26,176 bases of DNA from Pseudomonadota bacterium (GCA_023433185.1 JAEZEN010000544.1:1-26176); one strand, 5' to 3'. Counted from the first letter of the stretch, positions 15,297 through 22,676 are shown. Program-made: numbers and translations. Notes: generated by a model not told the origin, from the letters alone.

Positions 15297-16544
15297 CTAG
15301 AATTCGGCTTCCCACTTCGCCTGGGCCTTGGCGGCGGCCTCTTCAGCGGTCTGATTGCCCTCGAGCATCGCCTGGATCTCGACGTCGAACTGGCGCATCA
15401 GCTCCTCGGCGACCGGCAGGCCGACGAACTCGTTGGCGAGATAGCCCTCCTGGAAGATCTCGAAGGCCTTGCCGAAGAGCTCGTCCGAGGCGACGAAGTC
15501 GGGCTTGGCGTTGACGTTGCCCGGGAAGGCGTTGGCGATCGAGACGAGCTTGGCGTTGACCTCTTCGCTCATCAGGTAGGCGACGAGCTTGAAGGCCTCC
15601 TCCTTGTTGGCGCTGTTCTCGCTGACGCCGATGCCCCAGGAGGCGTAGGGCAGACCGCGCTTGCCGTCATAGCCATCGGCGGCCGGCACGGCGGTGATGC
15701 CGAAGTTGAGGTCGGGGTTGCGGTCGCGGATGAGGTTGATGTGGGCGAGCGAGCTCACCATCATCCCGACACGGCCGTTGACGAATTCCTCGACCTTGTC
15801 CTGCTCCTGCTTGGCGAAGGTGCCGGGGGAGATGACGCCCTCGTCGTACATGCCCTTGATGAAATCGAGGGCGCCGACGACGTCGGGATTGGTGAGGTCC
15901 GGCTGACCGTCCTTCAGCATGCTCTTGCCGGAGGCCCAGACCCAGGACATCACGTCGTTCTGGACGCCCTGGGGCGACTGCAGCGAGAGCGGCAGGACCC
16001 AGCCATACTGGTTGTTCTCGGCGTCGGTCAGCTGCCGCGCCGCCTCGAGAAATTCGGTCCGGTTGGACGGCATCCCGTCAACCCCGGCGGCCTCGAGCAT
16101 GTCGAGGTTCATGAACACCGGGTAGACGAAGGAGGCGACCGGGAACATGTAGCTGCCGTCGCCGACCCGGATCACCGCGGCGACCTGGTCGATATCGAAG
16201 CCGGAAGCCTCGACCAGCGGACCGAGATCGGCGATCGCGCCCTGCTTGGCGAGGTCGTTGACCCAGGCGCCGTCGAGACCGACCACATCGCTCAGCGTGC
16301 CGGTGGCCGCACCGACGACGATCTGGTCGCGGGTCGTGGAATAGGGCCCGCTGACGAGATTGACCTTGATTCCCGGGTTCTGCGCCTCGAAGTCGTCCAT
16401 GATGCCGCGGAGCGCGCCGGCCGGCAGTTCCGGCTCCCACCACTGGATGAACTCGAGATTTGTCTCGGCGTGGACGCTGCCGACGGTCATTGCGAGTGCG
16501 ACTGCTGCCGTCTTGAGGAGCAGCATGGACTTCGTGATGGTCAT
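15297..16544 (-). CDS. Sugar ABC transporter substrate-binding protein
   Basis: Periplasmic binding protein of 415 residues. It has a Sec signal peptide of about 26 residues (MTITKSMLLLKTAAVALAMTVGSVHA, cleavage likely before ETN). The mature part resembles extracellular solute-binding family 1 proteins for sugars: ETNLEFIQWWEPELPAGALRGIMDDFEAQNPGIKV at the start, GRVGMMVSSLAHINLI with a typical hinge, and EEAFKLVAYLMSEEVN near the end. Together with the two permeases it imports a carbohydrate, perhaps an oligosaccharide or polyol; the ligand is not readable from sequence. It is the first gene of the minus-strand operon, 310 bp downstream of the DeoR-type gene. Confidence 0.95.
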   Translation of the reverse strand: MTITKSMLLLKTAAVALAMTVGSVHAETNLEFIQWWEPELPAGALRGIMDDFEAQNPGIKVNLVSGPYSTTRDQIVVGAATGTLSDVVGLDGAWVNDLAKQGAIADLGPLVEASGFDIDQVAAVIRVGDGSYMFPVASFVYPVFMNLDMLEAAGVDGMPSNRTEFLEAARQLTDAENNQYGWVLPLSLQSPQGVQNDVMSWVWASGKSMLKDGQPDLTNPDVVGALDFIKGMYDEGVISPGTFAKQEQDKVEEFVNGRVGMMVSSLAHINLIRDRNPDLNFGITAVPAADGYDGKRGLPYASWGIGVSENSANKEEAFKLVAYLMSEEVNAKLVSIANAFPGNVNAKPDFVASDELFGKAFEIFQEGYLANEFVGLPVAEELMRQFDVEIQAMLEGNQTAEEAAAKAQAKWEAEF

Positions 16545-16854
16545 AACTTCCTCCCAGGTTGAATTGGCGGCCCCGTCGCAATGCGACGATGGCTCATCAG
16601 AGCGCCCTGCCCCTCGCAGGCTTCCACACCTCCCGGTTCCTGGCGGCTCCCGCCGCGAACTCTGCCTGAATAAGCGCCGACGCGTCCTCCACGCGTGAAG
16701 TCGCTGTGTTTTGCGTTTTTATCAGCGTATATGCCCATCGTCAAGGTGGGTATCTCCGCAAGAACCAGCAGCCGCTGCCTACGAGGGACCACGGCCGGGC
16801 CGCCCGCAAGGGGCTCCAGGTCGAACAAAAGGAAACTGCAACGAGTATCGCGGA
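16545..16854. other. 310-bp leader and promoter region of the sugar-import operon
   Basis: No open frame here looks coding. It lies between the repressor stop and the binding-protein start, and holds the promoter at 16716-16744 with an inverted repeat. The remaining roughly 110 bp next to the repressor stop show nothing I can name. Confidence 0.6.
16702..16744 (-). promoter_or_regulatory. Promoter and candidate operator of the binding-protein operon
   Basis: Minus strand: TTGACG (16744..16739), 17 nt, TAAAAA (16721..16716). The inverted repeat CGCTG-N16-CAGCG spans 16702-16727 and overlaps the -10. It contains GCAAAACA, nearly identical to GCAAAAACA in the divergent kinase promoter. The AT-rich patch stands out in GC-rich DNA. 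Repressor binding here would block the promoter; that is inference. Confidence 0.5.
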
Positions 16855-17679
16855 TCAAGCCGCGACGATGACCTCGACCTGGGCCTCGTCGAACGCGGCG
16901 GCGAGCGGCGCCGGCGGCTGCGCATTGGTGACCAGGACATGGACCCGCGCCAGCGGTGCGATATGGGCGAGTACCGTCGCGCCGAACTTGGCCGCATCGG
17001 CGAGCACGATGACGCGGCGGGCCGACGCCATCATGGCCGCGATCATGGTCGCCTCCTCGATCATCGTGGTCGACAGCCCGCGCACCGAGACGCCGCCGAC
17101 TCCCACAACGGCAGTGTCGGCGCTGAGCGGCCCTGCATCGGCGAATCCCACGGTACCGATCGTCACCTGGAGTTCCTGCCGGACGTGCCCTCCGAGAAGG
17201 TAGACGCCGCGCGTCGTATTGGGCGGGACCACCGCCGGAACGCCAAGGTTGTTGGTGACAATGGTCAGGTTCCGGAGGGACCCGAGCTCGCTCACGAAGG
17301 CCCGTGTCGTCGATCCGCCGTTGACGATCAGCGCCTCGCCATCGGCGATCAGCGTCGCCGCCGCGCGCGCGATCCTCGCCTTCTCCGCGGCGCGCGCATT
17401 GACCCGGAGGGCGACGGGCGTGTCGCGATCGACGAAACCGTCGACCGCAACGGCGCCGCCATGCGTCCGGGTCAGGAGGCCGCGTCCCGCGAGGTAGTCG
17501 AGATCGCGCCGGATCGTGTCCGCCGACACGGCGAACTCGCTTGCGATGTCGGTGACGGTGATCGAGCCGCGCGTCTTCGCGACCTTCAGGAGCTCGCTCC
17601 GCCGCCGCGCCGGCAGCGAATAATCCGCCTCGGGCCGCGAGGTCTGCTGCGCAGGGCTGTTGTTTCCGGGGGTGGACAT
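16855..17679 (-). CDS. DeoR/GlpR-type transcriptional repressor
   Basis: Protein of 274 residues. An N-terminal winged HTH (about 26-85) reads RRRSELLKVAKTRGSITVTDIASEFAVSADTIRRDLDYLAGRGLLTRTHGGAV, the DeoR signature. It is followed by a DeoRC/NagB-like sensor domain with LIVNGGSTTRAFVSEL, TIVTNNLGVP and ADAAKFGATVLAHIAPL; its GGSTT loop resembles sugar-phosphate binding loops. Such regulators repress sugar catabolic operons and release DNA when a phosphosugar appears. The ATG at 17679 is preferred over upstream TTG/ATG frames, because the first 20 residues before the HTH are already a low-complexity tail. It is divergent from the kinase operon and upstream of the transporter operon, so it probably controls both. 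Confidence 0.92.
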   Translation of the reverse strand: MSTPGNNSPAQQTSRPEADYSLPARRRSELLKVAKTRGSITVTDIASEFAVSADTIRRDLDYLAGRGLLTRTHGGAVAVDGFVDRDTPVALRVNARAAEKARIARAAATLIADGEALIVNGGSTTRAFVSELGSLRNLTIVTNNLGVPAVVPPNTTRGVYLLGGHVRQELQVTIGTVGFADAGPLSADTAVVGVGGVSVRGLSTTMIEEATMIAAMMASARRVIVLADAAKFGATVLAHIAPLARVHVLVTNAQPPAPLAAAFDEAQVEVIVAA

Positions 17680-17741
17680 GCGGCGCTCGGATGGCTCCTG
17701 GAGACGGGGAAAGCGTACAGGAATTTCGCAGCCGCGCCAAC

Positions 17742-17804
17742 TTGACCTTGCGGCTTTAGGCCAGTATGTGTTCACACAAGCGGCATGTACAAGCAAAAAC
17801 ATGC
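17742..17804 (+). promoter_or_regulatory. Promoter and candidate operators of the kinase/aldolase operon
   Basis: TTGACC (17742-17747), 17 nt, TATGTG (17765-17770). Two inverted repeats overlap or follow the start point: TGTGT-TC-ACACA (17767-17778) and GCATGT-N10-ACATGC (17783-17804). They are natural binding sites for the divergently encoded DeoR-type repressor. A weaker promoter for the repressor itself may lie on the minus strand at 17740..17712 (TTGGCG, 17 nt, TACGCT). Confidence 0.55.
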
Positions 17805-17848
17805 ATATCTGGGAGGTTCCGTGTCCCGTTCTCAGGGCCAAGGTCGCA

Positions 17849-17870
17849 CCGCGGGCAAGCATGCCCGCGG
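17849..17870 (+). promoter_or_regulatory. Perfect 9-bp hairpin in the 5' leader of the kinase gene
   Basis: CCGCGGGCA (17849-17857), loop AGCA, TGCCCGCGG (17862-17870). It sits between the predicted start point (about 17777) and the kinase ATG at 17952. With no T-run it is unlikely to be a terminator; a role in transcript stability or leader regulation is possible. Confidence 0.4.
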
Positions 17871-17951
17871 CACTGCAACGACGGTCGCGTGCGATTGCCG
17901 GTTCGCTCCGTCCGGTCGCTGCAGGAGCCGGGCCGGCCTTCGGAGAGCACC

Positions 17952-19211
17952 ATGAGCCGGGATGTCCGGTGGCCGGACCGCTATGCGGCGCTGATCGGGC
18001 GCCTGCCGGCGATCGTGGCGGAGGCGCGCCTCACGGTGGGCGGCTTCAGCACCTGCGTCGACGTCTATTTCACCCTCCGCGATGCGATGCCGCCGCTTGC
18101 CGAGGCGGCGCGCACCGTGCCCGAGGGCCGCGCCCTGCTCGCCGAACTGAAGCGCCGCGCGTCGAGCGGCGTCGGAGGCGAGATCTTCGTCGACTGGCCG
18201 GACGGCCCCGCCTGGATCGACGGGCATGTCTCGGGGCGACGGGCGATCGGCGGGACCAGCGCCCAGGCGGCCCACATGCTCGCCACCCTCGGTGCCCCGG
18301 CGCTGATCGCCCAGGAGGACCGGAGCGAATATCAGCTCTCGGTCCTTCATCCCGGGATCCTGATCGCCACGGAGGACGGCATCCTCCCGGCGCTCAAGGT
18401 GCCGCGGTCCGGTGCCGGCCGGCCGCCGCACTGCATCTTCGAGTTCACCGCCGGCGAGACGATCGGCGAGGTGGCGGTGCCGCGCTCGTCGCGCACGATC
18501 GTCCGCTTCGACCACAGCGACCTGCAGCGCGATGCCGCCTTCGTCGCGGCGTCCACGGCCGAGGCGGAACACGCCGGTGCCGGCATCCTCTGCGGCTTCA
18601 ACGAGATCCCGCCCGACCGGGCCGAGGACGAACTCGGCTACGCCGCCGATGTCGCAAGGGCCTGGCGGCGCGCCGGCCTCGGCCTCCTCCATGTCGAACT
18701 CGGCGATTTCCACGAGGATTCGCTCCACGACCTGACCATCCGCCGCTTGCTGCCGGAGGCGACCTCGGCGGGCATGAGCCGTTCCGAACTGGCCGACTTC
18801 GCCAGGGACGGCGAGCCCGCCGAGGTCACCGCGATCCGGCTCGCCGGGGAATACGGGCTCGACCGGATCTGCGTTCATGCCGACGAGTGGGCGTTCACCG
18901 TCACCCGCGGCGACGGTGCGCACGAACTGGAGGCGCTCGAGATGGGCTGCCTGCTCGCCTCGACCCGCGCCGCCGGAGGCTATTTCGCCGTCCCGGACCG
19001 GATCCCGGCCGGCGCCCGCTTCCTCGAGCCGCCCCTTCCCGCCGTGTCCCGGCGCGGCGAATGGTCGATCGCCTGCTGCGCGGCGCCGTGGCTCGAGAAG
19101 CCGGCGGCGACGATCGGGCTCGGCGACACCTTCCTTGCGGGGACGCTGCTCGTCCTCGGCCGCGTGCCGCAGGCCGCCAGCCGCGAGAGATCCGAGGTGG
19201 TCACCCCGTAG
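17952..19211 (+). CDS. ADP-dependent sugar kinase-like protein (ADP-glucokinase/phosphofructokinase family)
   Basis: Protein of 419 residues with a ribokinase-like fold, resembling the ADP-dependent glucokinase/phosphofructokinase family first known from archaea. Visible marks are GGTSAQAAHMLATLGAPALI (about 100-119, substrate-side loop), ILCGFNEI (212-219), HVE (247-249, the HXE motif), and near the C-terminus ATIGLGDTF with the catalytic GXGD (389-392). The family NXXE magnesium motif seems to be SRSE (276-279), with Asn replaced by Ser. It should phosphorylate a sugar or sugar phosphate in the cytoplasm, perhaps with ADP as donor; this is inferred from family. The ATG at 17952 follows GGAGAG at 7 nt. 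The aldolase-like gene follows 74 bp later, and sugar import genes are next door. Confidence 0.8.
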   Translation: MSRDVRWPDRYAALIGRLPAIVAEARLTVGGFSTCVDVYFTLRDAMPPLAEAARTVPEGRALLAELKRRASSGVGGEIFVDWPDGPAWIDGHVSGRRAIGGTSAQAAHMLATLGAPALIAQEDRSEYQLSVLHPGILIATEDGILPALKVPRSGAGRPPHCIFEFTAGETIGEVAVPRSSRTIVRFDHSDLQRDAAFVAASTAEAEHAGAGILCGFNEIPPDRAEDELGYAADVARAWRRAGLGLLHVELGDFHEDSLHDLTIRRLLPEATSAGMSRSELADFARDGEPAEVTAIRLAGEYGLDRICVHADEWAFTVTRGDGAHELEALEMGCLLASTRAAGGYFAVPDRIPAGARFLEPPLPAVSRRGEWSIACCAAPWLEKPAATIGLGDTFLAGTLLVLGRVPQAASRERSEVVTP

Positions 19212-19285
19212 TCAACCCGCGGACGCGCCCGCCCCGGTCGCCCCGCACGTCGTTCAATGCTCAACACACCACGAGGACTGCTCAA

Positions 19286-20290
19286 ATGCACCGCATGGAC
19301 ACCAAGCTGGCGAAGATCCGCGCCGGGAACTACGCCAAGGGCGACTTCATCATCGCCGACGCCAAGGACGGCGACATGTCCAATCCGATCCCGGCCACCG
19401 GCCCGGTTCGCGACGCGGCGGGCAATCTCGTCCGCTTCCGCACGCGGGCCGAGTTCCTCGAGATGATCACCCAGCTCATCGCGCAGGACGTACTCGACAT
19501 CATGCTGGTCTCGGCCTCGAACCTCGAACTCCTCACCGAGGCCGGCGCCTTCAAGGGCAGCGCCGTGAAGCCGTCCTTCCGTGCCAACGACACCACCGAC
19601 ATCTGGGGCGCGCGCCCGAACGGCTACGGCAAGCTCGGCGCCTCGCGGCCCTTCCGCACGGCCAACCTCAAGGACATCGCCGCCGCCGGCCTCTCCGATC
19701 TCGGCCTCTACTCGGTCACCTTCGTCAACGACCTCGACGCCGACCTCCGCTCGCTGGAGGCTTTCGCCGACTTCCGGGAGGATGCCGCGGCGAACGGCAT
19801 CAAGTACTTCCTCGAGGTCTTCAATCCCAACGTGGACCCCGGTCTTCCGTCGGAAGCCCTGGGCAGCTTCGTCAACGACAATCTCGTGCGGAGTCTCTCG
19901 GGCGTGCTGAAGGCCAAGCGGCCGCAGTTCCTCAAGTATCCCTACAACGGCGCCAAGGCGCTCGAGGAGCTGGTGACGTACGACCCGCAGCTCGTCGTCG
20001 GCGTCCTGGGCGGCGGCGCGGGCACCAACCGCGACACGTTCGAGCTGATCTACCAGGCCGAGAAGTACGGCGCCCGCGTCGCGCTCTTCGGGCGGAAGAT
20101 CAACCTCGCCGAGAGCCAGCTCGACATCGTCCACTTCATGCGCCAGGTCGCCGACGGCAAGATGCTGCCGCTCGAGGCCGTCCGCGCCTACCACGGGGCG
20201 CTGAAGGACAAGGGCATTCCCTCCGTGCGCTCGCTCGAGGACGACAGCGCCGTGACCGAGGCGGTCCTGAAGGCGGCCGCCTCCGCCTGA
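19286..20290 (+). CDS. TIM-barrel, class I aldolase-like protein of unassigned function
   Basis: Protein of 334 residues. I do not recognise a characterised family, but the layout is that of a beta/alpha barrel of the DeoC/LacD/DhnA kind. Evidence: LDIMLVSASNLELL (about 70-83), LYSVTFVND (141-149), KYFLEVFNPN (173-182), FLKYPYNGAKALEEL (215-229) with a lysine (K217) where Schiff-base aldolases place theirs, then VVGVLGGGAGT (237-247) and VALFGRKI (265-272), consistent with phosphate-binding strands 7 and 8. The function fits cleavage of the sugar phosphate made by the kinase upstream. The ATG at 19286 is preceded by GAGGA; a second ATG lies at 19295. It is the last gene of the operon. Confidence 0.75.
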   Translation: MHRMDTKLAKIRAGNYAKGDFIIADAKDGDMSNPIPATGPVRDAAGNLVRFRTRAEFLEMITQLIAQDVLDIMLVSASNLELLTEAGAFKGSAVKPSFRANDTTDIWGARPNGYGKLGASRPFRTANLKDIAAAGLSDLGLYSVTFVNDLDADLRSLEAFADFREDAAANGIKYFLEVFNPNVDPGLPSEALGSFVNDNLVRSLSGVLKAKRPQFLKYPYNGAKALEELVTYDPQLVVGVLGGGAGTNRDTFELIYQAEKYGARVALFGRKINLAESQLDIVHFMRQVADGKMLPLEAVRAYHGALKDKGIPSVRSLEDDSAVTEAVLKAAASA

Positions 20291-20303
20291 CGCCGACGAG
20301 ACG

Positions 20304-20959
20304 TCACCACCGCACGATCGGCGTCCGGCTCCTGCCGGACGCCGCGTTCCCGGGATCCGTTGCCGCCGTCGCCGACGAGGGCCGCCCGCGTCGCGGCGTC
20401 GGCCGGAAAGCGGCTTCGATTGCGACCTCCGACAGCGTGACGTCCAGCGGCGTGCCGAACACCGTGGTCGTCGAGAAGAATGAAAGCTCGCTTTCGTCGA
20501 GAAGAATGAAAGCTCGCTTGCGGCGAGACGGAGGCGGAGTGGGACCATCACGCCCGCCACCCCACCCGCCGCGGCCGGCCCGGGATCGTCGCCTCCCGGA
20601 TAGGACTCGAGTTCCGCGAGCAGCGACGCAAGCGAATCCTCGCCCGAAATGCGGACCTGCCGGCGAACGCGGTCGAGGAGATGCGAGCGCCATTCGGCGA
20701 GATTTGCGATGAGCGGCGCAAGCCCGCGCGGATGCAGGGTGAGGCGGAGTACGTTGAGCGGCGACCCGAGAAGGTCCGGGTCGTTTGCCGCCGCCACCAG
20801 CGCTTCCGCCGGCGCGTTGGCTCGAAACCACCGTCCAGTGCCGGTCGCCGCGAGTGCCGGAAACGGCGCATGGCGGCCGAGAAGCCGGTCGAGCCAGGCG
20901 GATCTGCGCCCCGAACGGGCTCGGTTGCGGAAGCCGGGAATGCTGTGCGTCGGTGCCAT
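20304..20959 (-). pseudogene. Broken XRE-family regulator (MmyB-like ligand-binding domain only)
   Basis: The minus strand encodes the C-terminal domain of an XRE/MmyB-type regulator: WFRANAPAEALV, then SPLNVLRLTLHPRGLAPLIANLAEWRSHLLDRVRRQ, SLASLLAELESYP and ELSFFST-TTVFGTPLDVTLSEVAIEAAF. It is damaged three ways. The N-terminal HTH that such proteins carry is absent upstream. A 26-bp tandem duplication (20469-20520) shifts the frame in the middle of ELSFFST; removing one copy restores a continuous reading. Near 20406 a missing base would restore FPADAATRAAL, the usual ending. It can no longer bind DNA as a normal regulator. Divergent from it lies an intact NmrA-like gene, the arrangement typical for this regulator and its target. 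Confidence 0.75.
20469..20520. repeat. 26-bp tandem duplication (two copies, 25/26 identical)
   Basis: Copy 1 is at 20469-20494 and copy 2 at 20495-20520, differing only in the last base (T or G). The unit covers the ELSFFST codons of the broken regulator, so both frames spell ELSFFST. Because 26 is not a multiple of three it shifts the frame. Confidence 0.92.
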
Positions 20960-20976
20960 GCGCCATCCGGACCGTG

Positions 20977-21060
20977 ATGACGAATGATGGCGCACACTCC
21001 CTCCAGCCTGGTCGGCACGGGGAGCCGGCGGTGTCGAATTCGGGTGGCGCCGTTCGTCAT
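20977..21060. promoter_or_regulatory. Distant inverted repeat between the broken regulator and the NmrA-like gene
   Basis: ATGACGAA (20977-20984) and TTCGTCAT (21053-21060) are exact inverted copies 68 bp apart, each followed inward by a related GGCGC/GCGCC element. They lie in the divergent promoter region and could be operator half-sites of the lost regulator. The pairing distance is long for one operator, so two separate sites are also possible. Confidence 0.35.
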
Positions 21061-21101
21061 GGCTCTGGAAACAGCATGAGACATGACCCAGGAGGACCAC
21101 G

Positions 21102-21884
21102 ATGCTGCAGAGACGGATCGTTCTCGTCGGCGGGCTGGGCAGGACCGGACGCAGGATCCACGACCGGCTGCGGGCGAGGGGTGTCAATGCGGTCGGGGCG
21201 TCGCGCTCGACCCGGCCTGCGTTCGACTGGCGCGACCGGGCCACCTGGCCGGCGGCGCTCCGCGGCGCCACGGCCGCCTATGTCGCCTATCACCCGAGCC
21301 TTGCCGAGCCCGGCGCCGCAGACGACACCGGCCTCTTCTCCTCGATCGCCGCCGAGATGGGGGTCGAGCACATCGTCCTCCTTTCCATGCACGGCGGCCG
21401 GCGCCCCCGACGGGCCGAGGAGCGGCTGCGGCGGGCGCCGCTCGACCACACGATCCTCCGGGCCTCGTGGCTCGCCGAGACCTTCGCCGAGGCGGCCTTG
21501 CGCGACGGCATCGTCGGCGGCGACATGCCGATGCCGGCGACCGACTTCCGCGAGCCCTTCGTGAGCGCCGACGACATCGCCGATGCCGCCGTCGAGGCCC
21601 TGTGCGACCCGACCCATCTGAATTGCACCTACGCGATCACCGGACCCCGCATGCTGCGCCTCTCGGATGCCCTCGCCGAGATCGCCGCCGCGAGCGGCCT
21701 GACCATCCGCCGGCAGCGCCGACAGGGCGACGGCCCCATGCCGGTCGACGCCGCGCTCCAGCCCTTTACCGGGCCGCGCGGGGCCCGCGGAGGGCGGGTC
21801 GCCGACGATCTCGAACGCATCCTCGGACGGAAGGGCCTCGACTTCGCCGACTGCCTGCGGCGATCGCGCGTCTGGGCCGGTTGA
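21102..21884 (+). CDS. NAD(P)H-binding protein, NmrA / ergot-alkaloid-type atypical SDR
   Basis: Protein of 260 residues with an N-terminal Rossmann motif VLVGGLGRTGRRI (about 7-19). It has AAYVAYHPSL and VEHIVLLSMHGG in the core, then LDHTILRASWLAETFAE, which is diagnostic for NmrA-like SDRs. FVSADDIADAAVEAL and YAITGPRMLRLSDALAEIAAASG follow in order. These proteins bind NAD(P) but often lack the YxxxK catalytic pair, as here; the role may be redox sensing or reduction of an unknown substrate. The ATG has a strong SD (CAGGAGGACC). Its presumed regulator, divergent from it, is broken. The DHFR-family pseudogene follows 75 bp later on the same strand. Confidence 0.87.
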   Translation: MLQRRIVLVGGLGRTGRRIHDRLRARGVNAVGASRSTRPAFDWRDRATWPAALRGATAAYVAYHPSLAEPGAADDTGLFSSIAAEMGVEHIVLLSMHGGRRPRRAEERLRRAPLDHTILRASWLAETFAEAALRDGIVGGDMPMPATDFREPFVSADDIADAAVEALCDPTHLNCTYAITGPRMLRLSDALAEIAAASGLTIRRQRRQGDGPMPVDAALQPFTGPRGARGGRVADDLERILGRKGLDFADCLRRSRVWAG

Positions 21885-21959
21885 TGCGCGGCGGCGCGGT
21901 GCCCCTTCGCGCGGCGCCCCGTGCGTCGTGAGACGGAAGAGCGACAAAGGAGCATTTCC

Positions 21960-22663
21960 ATGCGGAAGATTCTCGCCACGGTATTCCTCACCGTTGACGG
22001 CGTCATGCAGGCTCCGGGCGGGCCGAAGAGGACACGATGGGCGGCTTCGCCCATGGCGGCTGGCAGGCAGGTGCCTGGGAGGACGCCATCGGCGCGGCGG
22101 TCGACGAGGTCTTCGCGGAGCCCTTCGACCTCCTGCTCGGGCGGCGCACCTACGACATCTTTGCCGCCCACTGGCCCTTCGTTCCAACCGACCCGGCCGC
22201 CCCGGGCTACGACGCCGGCATGGCCGGGATCGCCGAGAGGTTTGCAGGCATCAACAAGTATGTCGCCACGCATCGACCGGAATCGCTGGCCTGGGCAGGC
22301 ACCGCGTGGCTCGGCGCGGACCCCGTGGCGGCCCTTCGCGCCCTGAAGCGGGACGACGGTCCGACCCTCCTGATCCAGGGCAGCAGCGTGCTCGTGCAGA
22401 CGCTGCTCGCCAACGATCTCGTCGACCGGTTCCGCCTGATCGTCGCACCGGTCGTGCTCGGTAGCGGGAAGCGCCTGTTCGGCGACGGCACGCTGCCGCG
22501 CAGCCTCAGGCACGTGAAGACCACGACGACACCCGGCGGCACTGTCATCATCGACTACGAGCTCGGCGGCGCCGTTGCGACGGCGTCCTTCGCCATGGAG
22601 ACGCCAACGCCGGAAGAGACCGCGCGGCGGGAGCAGATGAAGGGCGCGACGGGCGCCGGCTGA
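21960..22663 (+). pseudogene. Dihydrofolate reductase-family (RibD C-terminal) gene with an apparent 1-nt frameshift
   Basis: The first frame begins at ATG 21960 with a good SD (AAAGGAG) and reads MRKILATVFLTVDGVMQAPGGP, the family's first strand. It then leaves the conserved path at about 22025. The second frame, usable from ATG 22037, continues MGGFAHGGWQ..., FDLLLGRRTYDIFAAHWP, TLLIQGSSVLVQTLLANDLVDRFRLIVAPVVLGSGKRLF to 22663. Inserting one G near 22025 would join them as PEEDTMGGFAHGGW. Without the first strand the protein would probably not fold normally, so I treat it as frameshifted. A sequencing error is the main alternative. It is likely co-transcribed with the NmrA-like gene. Confidence 0.75.
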
Positions 22664-22676
22664 GCCCCCGCGCTCG

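Noticed and set aside
15285..16562. A 425-codon plus-strand frame opposite the binding-protein gene
   Set aside because: It is composed of Gly/Asp/Glu/His-rich residues typical of antisense frames; the minus strand has a signal peptide and a recognisable binding-protein fold.
17660..19285. Upstream extension of the aldolase-like frame to a total of 876 codons
   Set aside because: This part overlaps the kinase gene in another frame and lacks any fold signal; the ribosome site and conserved start are at 19286.
18980..21271. A 763-codon open frame on the minus strand
   Set aside because: Most of it is antisense to the kinase and aldolase-like genes. Only the stretch from 20959 to about 20490 is meaningful, and that belongs to the broken regulator.
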